A stretch of 64,000 nt of DNA, from positions 62,001-126,000 of the forward strand of contig MU119300.1 of NCBI GenBank assembly GCA_014904845.1. Reading direction: 5' to 3'. Position numbers and translations under genes: made by a program. The notes under the pieces are model-generated. The model was not told the origin of the DNA. It ran no database searches and was given only the letters and a program-made list of their open reading frames with translations. Below, one piece after another: positions 46,983 to 58,565 of the stretch; position 1 is the stretch's first letter, and each line of letters starts with the position of its first letter. This stretch comes from Acephala macrosclerotiorum (lineage: Eukaryota; Ascomycota; Leotiomycetes; Helotiales; Mollisiaceae).

Positions 46983-49548
46983 TCACGTTTCTTCTACTTC
47001 CACATTCGCAATATCTAGAGTCGTAGATTTTAAAACCGGACCTCCCGGCGGAGCTTCAATTTCGAACGTCAACTCGGAGCCAACGATCCTCACTACGACT
47101 TGGTATGTGAATCTAAAGAAGGTGTCGAAGTTGTTGGTACTTCCTGTGTTCACGGATTGGCCAGATTCCAAGCTGGCCTGGGTGCTTTCCGTGGTGTCAG
47201 GGTCGTACTGGTCCAAGGATATTATGTCATCAAGATCCAAGGTTGATCTTGGTCTTCGTCTTGAACCCGTCGTAGGCGGCGTGCTTCCGTTGTATGCTGT
47301 GTTGCTTCCGTTCTGGGCCTCCAAGTCAACATTTGCTGCACGAGCTCTAACGGCGCTCCTGGTAACTCGTTGTAAAGCTGCCGGGATTTGGTCGATGTGC
47401 TCGCCCACTTGCCGGATCCCCTTTTCTCCCGGGACTCTGTACCATTCGGTACGAGCATCAATGACGTCTTCTAAGTTGAACTTCAAGGTATATGCCAAGG
47501 CAATCACACCCGCGGCACGCCTCGTTGCCAAGTCCGCGTGATCTTCAATCCTTTCCGAGCAACGCCAGAGGTTAACCTCGACATCACAAGGTTGCCCAAG
47601 GTTCCATTCGAAGTAAAGCTCCCCGGACCGTTGGACAATAGAATTAGTATCGCTATTTTGGATAATATCGTCCTGACTGGATTAGTTTCACTGACAAACA
47701 AATGCAGAATCTCGAGCTCACCTTCTGGACGAGTACTTTGACTCGATTAAGAGTCAGTAGGCGTTTGGTGTGCGGGTCCTTGTACTTTTTGGCATTTTTA
47801 CCATGGATACGAGGTCTCCATGGTTCATCGTTGACAATGGCATAGCCGTGGGGTATGCGAACGTCCTTAACGATAGAGACATTCGATGCCAAGAGGTGTG
47901 CGCCTCGAACAATTGCTGTAACCCCACTTTCCCGTGTTAGCATGGCCTTCCTCAATCGTCCTGCGCCTCTAAGACTCACTGCTTACTTGGTGTTCTCACC
48001 GTCACCGCATGGCCCAGAATATTGTCATATGAGAATGCTTTTCGGACAGCATTTTCCATATATAGCGAACCTGCAAGACCACCTACAAAGAAAAGGTACT
48101 TGAAGCTCAGCTAGTAATCTTTGGAATTGGGCTAACACATACTTTGAGCTTTTTTATCGGAGAGTTCTCCCGTTCCATGTTGCGTTTGTAACCCTCGTAG
48201 AGATCTACTACAAGCTTCACGTTACCTCTAGCAACAGGATCGAAGATCTCACGGAATTCCGTTCTACAATAGGAATGTATTAGCAAAAGGCGCTAGACGG
48301 CTACCCTGATCTAACACTTACTCCGTGAACCACACGCGGTTCGGGGTGATACGATTCTCAGGGTCGTTGAGCAACCCACCAAACCAAATAGAGAGATCTC
48401 GGACATCGCCAACCTCAAAGGCCGTTTTCAGCTCGTGTTTAAACTCTGCCACAGCCTTTCGTACAGAGGACTCGAGTTTTGAACGTGGAATATTCGAAAG
48501 ATGGCTCAGGCGTCTCCGCAAAAGTTTTTCGAAACCTTCATCCAGGAAAATTGAACCAAGCATTGCGCCTGGCAGATTGATGAATGTCAGTAAGATAACG
48601 TTGGTTGCTATAAGAAGGAATCCTGACCATCTACTGGTGCTACTTGGGACATGCGAAGGGGTTTGCGTTGTTCTATGTCAAGTAGTGCCACATCCTGGGA
48701 AAAGTCAATAATCACAATGTGCGAGATCTGACCTGGGATATATACCGAGGTCCCGCCACCACAGTCCAAGACCGCAATCAAATCTCCGGCCTATAATATG
48801 GTCAGAAATGCACTATGAGGTTGGCAAACATCCTCCAACGTACTTTGACATCCAATTCTGGGTACTTCTCCATGAGAAAGGCCGCAACAGCTTCTGGCTC
48901 TGTTATCAAGCCATGGTCCTTTTGTTCCCTCAACATCATACCCGTGAAAAGGGCCTTTTGGCATGCTTCTCTCATCGTTTTCTGTGCCAAGGGTTTCCAT
49001 ATCGAAGGGATACAGAGAATGATGCGAATCAATTTTTGACTTGGATCTATGTTGTCGATTTTCTTGGCGGCATGGCGAAGAAGGGAACGCAAATAATCCG
49101 TGATAACGTCGGAAACGCTTAGTCCTATTAATTCAAGCTTCCCCTTAAGCTTTTGCTTCTCTACTGAGCCACGACCGCTCTCGTCTAGCAGCAATTTCAC
49201 AAGAGCGAGGGTGACTTCTTGATCATCTTGTCGATCATCCAGATCAACACCCCAGGCAATGAGGCTCTTGCCTTTGTAGACCCAGGTCGTTGGCGCTTCT
49301 TCACTTAGTCGTTTCGAGCTGTGAGGTCCAGGGTATCGGTCGATGATGACAATGTCGTTCAGGATTGATCCCAAGGAAGCACTTCCATTCCGTGCACGTA
49401 GATCTTGTTTGGGCCACACACGGAGTGCTCCTGCTTTGGTGAATGTTGTGCCGAAATCGATGACCAAATCATAGATGGAACGGGGAACGCCAGACTCGTC
49501 TAGACTTAAGGTAGAGAGCAGGTCACTTGTACTGTCAGGATTCGCCAT
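46983..49548 (-). CDS. Hsp70-like ATPase (divergent, actin-fold family)
   Basis: Seven exons: 49548-48844, 48790-48628, 48568-48322, 48263-48143, 48098-47987, 47915-47722 and 47672-46983. All joins keep frame, giving 743 aa. Actin-fold ATPase motifs are present: phosphate-1 loop YDLVIDFGTTFTKAGAL (near residue 31), phosphate-2 loop VLDCGGGTSVYIPG (near 244) and adenosine motif FFVGGLAGSLYMENAV (near 417). The region ILCIPSIWKPLAQKTMREAC, with EPEAVAAFLME, matches the connecting segment of fungal Hsp70-like proteins (HSPA12-like). The canonical substrate-binding domain and EEVD tail are absent. Instead the C-terminus is a Ser/Thr/Arg-rich insert (GSTPPTTGSRRRPRSTLDLD) between beta-rich blocks. 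Such genes are often expanded next to nonself-recognition loci in ascomycetes; the function is unknown. The ACCATGG context favours Met at 49548 over an in-frame Met at 49587. The exon 5/6 join is the least certain. Confidence 0.86.
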
Positions 49549-50036
49549 GGTATGTGATAGTACCAATTTTGGCTTCAACGGTATCATTGACGGAGCGGGA
49601 CTGCTTCTATTATGTACTTACAAGCATTAATCAATGATTAAGGAGGATTGTTGAAAGGTTGACCCCTCATATTCTTTCCCCTCGTTTGTCGTCTCACCGT
49701 GACTCACCAGTTACTGTGGCTTGGAGTGATGTTGGAGTTCCTCAAAGTTCTAGGATACTAATTGGTCTTCACAGAGAAAGATCAAAAAAGAAAGCATGTG
49801 GCTGCTGCAGCCTTGCCTTTTTCCATGTAGAAGTCGGGCGTAATTTTGCAGTTCGCTTAGTGCAGATTATCTTATAGGTCATGAGCCGAGAAAGGCACCG
49901 TGTCACAGTGTTGGTGGCTTGGCTGCCTCGCTTCAAAGGAGTGCCTAGGTTTGCCTTGCTCTTCCGAACCCCAGATAAAACTTGTTGTCCCCTCCAAATA
50001 TCACACTCGATTCAAGTATCGCCAGACTCACTCACA
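49549..50036. promoter_or_regulatory. Bidirectional promoter, Hsp70-like gene / orphan gene
   Basis: The 488 bases lie between divergent start codons (minus-strand Hsp70-like ATPase at 49548, plus-strand orphan at 50037). No specific site was assigned; a CAAAT/CACTC-rich leader precedes 50037. Confidence 0.4.
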
Positions 50037-51577
50037 ATGGCACCAGAAGGACCTTGGAAAGATATTCGAAGTCTCGAGACTCTTATGAAATACTGGACTG
50101 AGCATGAAGCGGATTTTAAGGACGCAAAGAGAAGAGGGGATGCTCTTAATGAAGTTGCACTTGCGATCAAGAAGTCATCTGGTGAAGACATCACCCCAAA
50201 ACAAATTATGACTAAGTTCGCGAGAATGTGGGAAAGGAAGCGTACTCTCAGGTATGAGAAAGCGACTGGAGGGACCCACAAGCTTTTCGAGCTGGGTCCA
50301 GAATGCCTTGATCGAGAGAAACTCCATCTCAATCCGGTCAAGTCCAGCGACTCTGTGCCATCTTCAGAGGGCGAGAAACACCCTGAGGCATTAGTCATAC
50401 TCTCCAAACCGAAGGTATCAAGTTGGCCATCGTCACTCTACGTACAACCACTGACACACCCTTAGTCTTCCGATCGCGAGAAACGATCGAATCGGCTGCA
50501 GTTGGGCAAAAACCACGGGGAGCAGATTCAGCTACTACAAGAGCAACTGTCCTCGATACAGAAGGAGAATACAACCTTGAAAGGGGCATTGGAAGCGAAA
50601 GATGCGCAGATTCAGATTCTGAGAGAGACTAAACATATTCATGAACATATCACCAGTTCAGGTATTGGTGATCGGGGCCCTCTCGACAAAGAGGTCAGGG
50701 ACAGAGTGCAAGGGATCATAAAATTGATACGCCTTAACGCGAACACCTCTTCCAACGAGTACTTTGATGGTGGATCTCGACTCTCATTCTCGGAAATGAA
50801 AGCAGGCTATAAACAACTCTACCAGTTGCATCAACAAGCCTTCTCCTTCGATTTGGACGATGAAATTACGCTGGCGCGTCTTGGTCATCTTGGCATACAC
50901 TCAGTTGGAAAGAGTCATATGATGAGGGCATTAATTGGAATAGACATTCTCCAGGAAGTATTCCGATCATCTTTCCCCGACTTCTGTCATGACCGTGGGA
51001 GTGCGGCCCTTCTTTACGAACAGGTCATAGAAGAACAATGTAAGTACCCTTTCTAAGTACGGAGATGTACTGACATAAAATTGAAGCGGGGCCTATAGCT
51101 AGAGCAATCTTCATCCAAAGCGCTCAGTACACGTTCATCAAAACTTCAAAGTTCTCGGAGAGGATAGTCCCAGCCAAAGCCGCGCGAATGTCACATAGGC
51201 TCAACGACCTGCTTTTCCCATTGCGAGAAGTTCCAACGTCAGATGGCATTCCTCTAAGCCATGATATCTGGGAAAGCCAAGAGCAAAGTCTCCAGGATGT
51301 CTTCACTCAGTCGCTCATGCTCCGTGCAGACTTGAGGCTTAATTTGGATCGGTATGATTTCTTTTGGCCACCCCCAAACACGTTGTTCAACAAAGAGACA
51401 ATGGCAAGCGACAACGAAGACTCTCAAATCCAATCTTCTAAGGAGATCAAGGTTGCGATCACCCTGTTTCCCGGTATCCGTGCCTGGGACCCTGAGTCTT
51501 TAGCGGGACGTGACAACTCGGACACGGATGAGGATGGTTGTAGGGCAGTAGTGAAGGCACTAGTCTTGACTCACTGA
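50037..51577 (+). CDS. Orphan protein with Myb/SANT-like N-terminus and coiled coil
   Basis: Three exons, 50037-50414, 50466-51039 and 51087-51577, with introns of 51 and 47 bp, give 480 aa. The N-terminal 70 residues (KDIRSLETLMKYWTEHEADF, then LNEVALAIKKSSGEDITPKQ and IMTKFARMWERKR) look like a trihelical DNA-binding fold of Myb/SANT type with spaced Trp residues; this is inference. After a Ser-rich linker comes a coiled coil (QIQLLQEQLSSIQKENTTLK, then LEAKDAQIQILRETK), and then a roughly 250-residue helical region without recognisable motifs. I do not know the family. It lies back to back with the Hsp70-like gene. The sequence after the stop remains coding-like in another frame (see 51578-52020), so the C-terminus may be truncated. 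Confidence 0.7.
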
Positions 51578-52020
51578 GAATGGAACATGCTTCACACTCT
51601 GCTCTGAATCTGCTGGTTGTTGCTGGTTGTTGCCCGCTGGAACTTGATGACAATGGATCGATTGAATCGGGGAAACATCGTTATATCAGAGATGCAAGTA
51701 AGCACCAAATTTACTTCACAATTCTATGAGTGATGATTGACGCGAAAGATGACATCGAAAATTCCTTGAGTAAAGCTCTACGATTCTCATGTAGCTACTG
51801 TCCTCAATCCTGATGGGACCAATGCTGCTCCCCGAGGTCATGGTCCTGCGTCGAAGTCAGGTGACGACCCAGGTCATCACCAGTGTCTACGTTTTTACGT
51901 TTGGACTTGTGGTAACGGTGTCCTTGGAGAAACCATTCGATGTGCTGAGTGCAACGGCTGCATATGCACTACTTTTGTGGTTTTTGTTGGTACGAGCATG
52001 AGCTCATCGTCAACTTCGGC
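51578..52020 (+). other. Coding-like stretch after the orphan gene, other frame
   Basis: Just past the stop of the orphan gene, the plus strand reads MEHASHSALNLLVVAGCCPL, then ELDDNGSIESGKHRYIRDA up to a GTAAGC donor near 51700. After a TGTAG acceptor near 51795 it reads TVLNPDGTNAAPRGHGPASK, then HHQCLRFYVWTCGNGVLGET and IRCAECNGC to a TGA near 52022. This looks like a former C-terminal extension (Cys-rich) displaced by a frameshift, or a separate short gene whose start is lost. No splice join that rescues it in phase was found. Confidence 0.35.
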
Positions 52021-52273
52021 TTGAGGAGGCGCCAAGAGCTCGATGCCAAAGAAATGCTAATTGTGTGATGACAAAGATAGTTCGAGAATTCAGGAGAAGT
52101 TGCAACAGATCTCACTCGAGCTTCTGTCATACAATCAAAAGAGGCCGAAGCGTTGTGCCCTCGTACTCACCTTCACCAACCGAAATGCGCTCCTTCCTTC
52201 TAAAAAACAGAATCCAAGTTAAAAACCAACAAACCTCACAAAAACATCCCATTCGATAAGAATATTCGAAACC

Positions 52274-52933
52274 ATGCAGAGAATCTCCTTCCAAACCCAC
52301 CAAATCCACAATATGGCAGACGAAAACAAGCTCTTCTCTGCAACGCAACTCAAGCGCCTCAACATGATTGCTCCCAGTCCAACAAATAAGGAGCGAGCCA
52401 CCTCTTCGACCACGCCCACGTCCAACTCCCAGGCCTACCCTCGCCCAGAATTAGGAATTGTCGACGATACGTACCCCGCTGCCAATATCAATGCCAATGC
52501 CAATGCCAATACCGATGCTGATGCTGATGCCGATGCTGATGGAGACTTCGACGCTGACGACGGCGGCGTGAAAAGCCCAGAGGGCAACCACATCACCTAC
52601 AGTACCGGCGAGCCTGAACCTACCTCTCCGCCCGCTCAGCATTCCCGATTAGACGGAGCGTTTAACGAGCAGGGTGAAGATAAGGCATCTGAAGACGGCA
52701 ATGTCGGCAAGCAGGAGTATCCTGAGGTACCAGGCAATGATGATGGCAAATTCAAAGCAAAGAAGAAGGGAGCTGAGGACCTAAAAGATGGATCGGATGA
52801 TGACTACGACGGCGAGGCCAATAACGACGAGAGCGATGTCGAGGAGGAATACGAGGACGACGGTCTTGACAAAGACGAGATAATCTCGAGAAAGGGAATG
52901 AGAGGAGGATTGAGGAGTGGCGATAAGAAGTAA
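52274..52933 (+). CDS. Acidic low-complexity protein, unknown
   Basis: One exon, 219 aa, or 207 aa if translation starts at the second Met (MADENKLFSATQLKRLNM, 52310), which looks the more conserved start. After about 70 Ser/Thr/Pro-rich residues there is a repeat region in which Asn-Ala dipeptides turn into Asp-Ala dipeptides (INANANANTDADADADADGD). The C-terminal half is very acidic (DGSDDDYDGEANNDESDVEE, then YEDDGLDKDEI) and ends RKGMRGGLRSGDKK. There is no signal peptide or membrane segment. The composition resembles histone-chaperone-like or nucleolar acidic proteins, but no family is recognised. Confidence 0.6.
   Translation: MQRISFQTHQIHNMADENKLFSATQLKRLNMIAPSPTNKERATSSTTPTSNSQAYPRPELGIVDDTYPAANINANANANTDADADADADGDFDADDGGVKSPEGNHITYSTGEPEPTSPPAQHSRLDGAFNEQGEDKASEDGNVGKQEYPEVPGNDDGKFKAKKKGAEDLKDGSDDDYDGEANNDESDVEEEYEDDGLDKDEIISRKGMRGGLRSGDKK
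52485..52550 (+). repeat. In-frame hexanucleotide repeat (Asn-Ala / Asp-Ala)
   Basis: Degenerate six-base units AATGCC and GATGCT are tandem within the acidic-protein gene and encode alternating Asn-Ala and Asp-Ala. The phase keeps the frame, so length changes would alter only the repeat. Confidence 0.75.
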
Positions 52934-54374
52934 GGGATGATATGGTGTTTTGGAATGGGAACAGGTACTGAACGATGGTATTCTTGGATGACGTATGTCT
53001 GCTTATGGAGCAAGCTTGCGCTGGGTTTGGAGGTTTATGGTCTTAACATACATTACGGACAGCCTAGAGCTAGATTCATTGCTCGGAACACTAATGGGTT
53101 TCTTCAATGGTTAGCTGGCTGTTTGCTCCTCAGCGTTGAATGACATATCCGCAACGGTTACAACAGGACTTCATGGTCAAGTGATTTACGAGTATACTGC
53201 GGGGCATTCTTCAATTCCGCAGCGAATCTTGGAACGACGACTTGCTACAAGTTTTGGGGCACAGAAAGTATATTCTCCAAACCCCACAATTGCTAGGACT
53301 TCTCTCCTAAGCAGGCCTTGGTTCCTGTCATGGTCGTCAGCGACACCTAGACAAGAACCGATGTCCTTCATTGGCTGACCTCGATTTCCCTCGCACCTTT
53401 CCTGATCAAGCAGCACCCTTAAAGGCTCGTGTTTCCTTTCAATTCAAACATTCTACAAAAGACTGAGAACTGGACTTGCTCCAACGTCAATCGCATGTAT
53501 CTAACCCTACCCTTCGACCGCGCTCTTGTGCATCCAAGTCATTCGCAATAAATGCAAACCAAAACAAGTCCAAAAATCACCTTGTTCTCTCAATCAATAC
53601 ATTGATCGATCAAAATACTGCTCGTCTCGACGCCACCTTATGTTTCTGATAATTCTAATCAATTTCAAGTTGCTTGACCTTCGCCCAAATTCACCCCTAT
53701 TTTCGGCTCGCTTAAAATTCAGAAGGTCAGCCGATATGTTGCGCGAAAAAAAAGGAGCCAAAATAAAAATAAAAATAAAGGAAACATGTTAGTTGGGGAA
53801 GGGGAAGGTCAGATTACTTACAAGCTCTTCATACGGGATGCTCCTTGTATTGGGGGTCTCTCAATACAGATCATGGCAGCTTATGCACCCATACGTTAAC
53901 CTATTCCTAGGTGCCATTATTACCACCAATTTCTGTCAGGGTTATGCGGAACCGCTCACTTCCGTTAGAAGCTAATCGAGATGCGCATCTTTTAGACTGA
54001 CTTGGCCTGGCTTATTTTCGTATGCCACAGTTTTGCTAATTTAAATCTATAAAGACGTTTGACCGTAAGGCTTCCCACGTGTGCTCATGTGCTAAGCGAG
54101 GCGCTTGTTGATTTTTAGGTGTAAAGGTGAGGGCCAACTCTGGACTTTAGGTGGATTGGGCGAACGACGAGGATTAGCGCAGGCAAAGTGGAGACCTCTT
54201 CCTCATCGCCACACTTAAACCTTGATCTACCCTATGCTACAACAACATAAGATCTATCAAGCAATCACAGGTAAGAGTAACCCATTCCAAAGATATCTTC
54301 GCTACGCAAAGGATCTCTCCTCTTGACGGGCGTTTGACTTTGAATCTCGGCAGCTGACTCCTGGATCTATAGAC
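52934..54374. other. Intergenic region, no supported gene
   Basis: Short frames only. An A-rich stretch occurs near 53745-53785. Nothing recognisable. Confidence 0.45.
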
Positions 54375-55692
54375 ATGGCTCAACCGAAAGAAGACAACAT
54401 CTTACCCTCGAGCCCAGGCGCGCATGAAATAGCTCCCCTCGAAGAGGATAACTCTACACCTGCAAGCTTAGGCGCGCATGCGAGGCGTAATAAGCGCAAG
54501 AAGGAACTCGCGAAGTTGAGAAAGGCGGAGGGGAAGACAAAGGAAGCTAATGATGATGCGCAACTAGCTAAGACGAGCGACGCCGATACTCTGGACTGTT
54601 TGCAGAAGGACCTCGCCAAGGTTGAGCTTGTGAAGGAGAGTGAGAAGAAGAATGGTGCCCCAGGTAAGTGAAAGATTGACTTGTTTGACGACAACTATCA
54701 GGGACTGGGTGTTCTAATAAATCTCAGAACCTGTCTACGAAATCAAGCCTGCGCCAGGAAAAGGACTCGGAATGTTTGCCATCAAGGATATCGCCAATGG
54801 TACCGAGATCCTCAGAGAGGAACCCGTCCTCAAAGGAAGCAAAAACTATATCAATAAGCATGCCATGTTCACCCTCCTGCCGGAGGATAAGAAACGCGAA
54901 TACATGTCTTTGAGTAGTCATTGCACGTGTGATGCGGTAAAATGCAATGAGACCGATTTCCAAAAAGTCTCCGAGACAAACAGCTTCGAAGTCACCCTCG
55001 ATCCCCCTCTGCCTATTCCTATCGAGTACGCAGGCCCCTTCGTGTACTTGACCGCATCTCGAATCAACCATGATTGTGCCCCAAACACAAGCCGTGGATT
55101 CACGAGCGAATGCCAAATCGTCTTCCGAGCAAGCAAGGATATTAAGGCTGGAGAGGAGATTACTACCGACTATGCAGGACGCGGCTTCTTTCCCACGGCA
55201 TCTCGGCGTCAACACTTGATGAAAAGGTACAAATTCTTATGCTATTGCAAGGCTTGCACAGATAATCTGCAGATTTCTAGTGCAGATGTCCTCAAAGCCG
55301 TCGAACTCAAGGTGGTTACGCGTCCAGGTCTTCCTGTGTTAGGACAACATACCGCCAAGGAGGAGAAGGACTTTAGAGAAGTCGACGACTGGTACCGCCA
55401 GCTCGATGCAAAGATTCAAATAATTTTGAAGAATACCACTCCGGATATATTACTGGAGATCTATGCTAAGGGTGTTGAGGCAGAAATCAGCTTTGACAGA
55501 GTCTACGACGAGAAGATGCAACGTCTCTTTACTTGTATGCGTGAAAACGACAAGTATCGCATTGGCTTGAAGAATACTGCTTTCCTCTTGTTCCAAATAG
55601 AAGGTTCGGTTGCTCTTCAGACAAAAAAGGAATTCGAGTTGATGGATGATGTCTTGTATCCCCAGGTGCCTGCGCTGCCTGGCCGAGACTGA
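54375..55692 (+). CDS. SET-domain protein (SMYD/SET5-like, putative lysine methyltransferase)
   Basis: Two exons, 54375-54663 and 54728-55692, over a 64-bp intron give 417 aa. Residues 1-95 are charged and low-complexity (RRNKRKKELAKLRKAEGK). The SET domain starts with YEIKPAPGKGLGMFAIKDI (near 100), then TEILREEPVL. The catalytic core follows at RINHDCAPNTSRGF (Asn210, His211) and KAGEEITTDYAGRGF (Tyr near 244). A post-SET-like FLCYCKAC follows at about 266-272. The N-terminal position of SET and the alpha-helical tail resemble the fungal SET-domain proteins that are abundant and variable in Pezizomycotina, many with unknown substrates. The substrate is not predictable. The gene lies just upstream of the broken MFS gene. 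Confidence 0.85.
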
Positions 55693-55969
55693 TTGGCCAC
55701 CAATCGTGCTCTCGCGTCTTCTTGAGCTTGTTGCCCGCGGTCCTGTCCTCTCTTATATTGGGGGGTGGCAGAAAACATGTTTCATTTGCTTGTGGCATGG
55801 TGGAGGGACAGAGGGATACAGCCAGGCCTACCGGCGGAGGAGAGACGCGAGGGCTCGTCTATCAACAAAATTACATACTTGGCACATAAAAGTGTTTCCT
55901 CTTGCAGGCATAGAGGAATACTTTGAAGGGTAGATACGCAAAGCAATTTCTCATCTCGAGATTCAGAAA
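55693..55969. other. Intergenic gap between SET gene and MFS remnant
   Basis: SET 3' UTR and presumed promoter of the broken MFS gene. Nothing else seen. Confidence 0.4.
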
Positions 55970-58119
55970 TTGAGCTCACCTCGTGAATTCCCATCAACCC
56001 CACCTTGCCCTGAAGTCGAGGGCCCAGACTTGCATCTTCTCAGGGGTAAATATGACAAAGTTGTCCTTCATCCACTCAAACAGCGAGAATCCTCCTCCCA
56101 CTCCTCCTCAAAGTCCCATCCACGCCAGAATTTTCCTGTCACACCTCTCCCCAAAGAACAGCAATATTCCCAATCCGATGCATCCCCTCCCACCACTTTC
56201 CAGATATCCCGTTCGACAGGAGCAGCTTCACAACTTGCGATGAAGCTTGGCTAGATGACTGGTGCTGCGAGCTGGGTATCGTTTCCGTGCTATCTTTTGG
56301 AGGTTTCGATATTCTGGAGACGGATCGGGACGGAGTTGATGCGAGTGGAGAGATGAGAGGAGGTATAGGGAGAGATGAGGGCGTGGTAGTGTATTTTCAG
56401 AGCATGATGGAAGGATTGTATGTGTTGTTTTGCTATGAGGATGGTTGCTAGGGGGCAGGTGGATATTGAAGGGAGGGGCTAGGATTCCTGGCGCAAATAT
56501 CTCAACTTCGGCCTGGTCTGTTTCTACGTAATCATGATCTTCGTCCTCATCGACGCCGCGACTCCAACCTGGGCACCAGCGCACACAGAACTCGGCTTCA
56601 GCTATGCCATCCTGAACGGTAGCTACGCCCTTGGATGCGGCTGTCTTGGCCTCGGCTCCCTCATCCTCAACCCCTTCGCCTTAAAATTCGGCCGTCAACC
56701 AATCTACTTCATCTCCACACTCGCCCAGTTCGCCATCTCCATCTGGTCCGCGAAACTCATATCTGTAGCCGATCTCCTACTCGTAAACGTATTCCCCTGC
56801 CTCTTTGAAGCATTGGCGGAAGCTATCGTACAGATGACGATTGCGCAGGTGTTTTTAGTTCATCAGAGAGGGATGATAAATACAGTGTATATTTGGATGT
56901 TTAATATTGGTGAGAGTTTGGGACCGTTGGTTGCAGGGTATATTACTGTGGGAGTGGGGTGGAGGTGGGTGTGGTGGTGGAATGCGATTTTCTTTTGGGG
57001 CCTGTGTTGTGGTTTTAGCTTTTGTTATGAGACAAAGTGGGAGGCACTTTCTTTGATTGAGGGTTCTAGTCCTAAGTCATCAAAACTGAGGGCTGATCCA
57101 GGATCTCGAGGACGGGGATCGGTGGCAGGAAGGAGCGGAGATGGCGTGCTCGAGGCAGATGATACCATGGATCCTCAGGACATGAAGAAGACAGACTCCT
57201 TCCAGAAGGTCCAGGACATTGAATATGGCTCCATCCATGAGATTTGCACCATCACCATCGACCACAGCATCCCCAGCAAAACATACTGTCAGAAGCTCTC
57301 CATCACAACCACCTCTCCTAGCGGACTTACCTTCTACGCCCGACACGCCTACCAGCCACTTCTGCTAGTTTTCACCGTCCCGGAAATCTTCTAAGTCTCC
57401 CTCATCTACGGTATCCTCGTCGGAATGTCCAACATCATGACCACCACCTCATCCACCTACCTCCCCGGTCCACCATACAGCTTCGACGCCTCCCAAATCG
57501 GACTCATGAGTCTTCCCTGCATAATCGGCATCACGATTGGATCTTTGATTGTTGGTCCAGTGTCCGATCCATGGATTCTGTGGCTCGCACATCGAAATGG
57601 CGGTGTTTATGAGCCTGAGATGATGTTGTGGTGTATGGTTCCGTTCATCCCGTTGTTACCAGTGGGAACGCTGATGTTTGGTATCGGCTTGTATCAGGGG
57701 AGTCCGTGGCCGGTTATCGCTGTTGGTGCAGCGATATATAGTTGTGGTGTTGCGCCTATAATCAGCATAGTCATCACTTACATCACTGACTCGTATAAAG
57801 AGGTACTTCTTCCTCCCTCCTCTCCTGTCCCTCTTCTACCTCTTTTCCTCGCCTAATGCTGATATATGGCAGATTGTGGGCGATGGTCTAGTTGGAGTTA
57901 CATTCATTCGTAACTCGATAAGCACGATCTTAATACTTGGTCTCACGCCATGGATCACCGTCGTCGGGTATCAAGAACGCGATGATCATAATGGTGGTCA
58001 TTGCGAGTGCTGTGTTGATGTGGGCTGGTTTTTTTATCAAGTGGGGGAAGAGCCTTCGTATTGGCAGTGCGGAGAAGTATCTATATTATGCTGCTAGGCA
58101 GGTTAAGGAGAGGCCATGA
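55970..58119 (+). pseudogene. Broken MFS transporter gene (DHA1-like)
   Basis: The plus strand reads as a 12-segment-type major facilitator transporter in pieces. An N-terminal part (EFPSTPPCPEVEGPDLHLLR, then GKYDKVVLHP) lacks an ATG. A disrupted stretch follows with a TAG at 56480-56482. Then comes DSWRKYLNFGLVCFYVIMIF, leading into LIDAATPTWAPAHTELGFSY, GSYALGCGCLGLGSL, FALKFGRQPIYF and NTVYIWMFNIGESLGPLVAG. The loop DPGSRGRGSVAGRSGDG follows, then VFTVPEIF with a TAA at 57392-57394. Then come VSLIYGILVGMSNIMTTTSS, QIGLMSLPCIIGITIGSLIV, an intron at 57803-57872, and GDGLVGVTFIRNSISTILIL. A +1 shift at about 57967-57972 precedes GIKNAMIIMVVIASAVLMWA and the end at 58119. Two stops, one frameshift and a damaged N-terminus make a functional product unlikely. 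The substrate is unknown. Confidence 0.78.
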
Positions 58120-58565
58120 GAGATTGAGGGGAAGAGTGTTTGAGTGTTCGTGAACTTCGGTGGTTGCTGGAGTGGTGCAGAATATCTAGGAAAGATTTAG
58201 GTCAATGGAATGAGATTGTTGTCTGTACTGGCAAGACAAGTAAAAATGGATGACAGGAAAACATTTCCAGAACGACGGTGAGCAAATGGTCGTTGAGGGA
58301 AATCCCTTTAGATGCTCACTCAAGCATGGACCAAAATTTCGAAGGGGAGAGTATAACAACCTGTTGACCACCAATTAAGGGTGCGATGATACCAACACAG
58401 CCATATCCCGAGCTTGGGCATTGCATGGTTTAATTTTCCTCATCAGCCTCGACGAAAGAGAACAAATCGATGGTGGTAGAAGATGCTCAACAACAAACAC
58501 TGTTAGGTTGAAAGATATCTCTGAGAGCGGAGAGTTGGCACTCAGCTTACCAACGAGTAGTGAAG

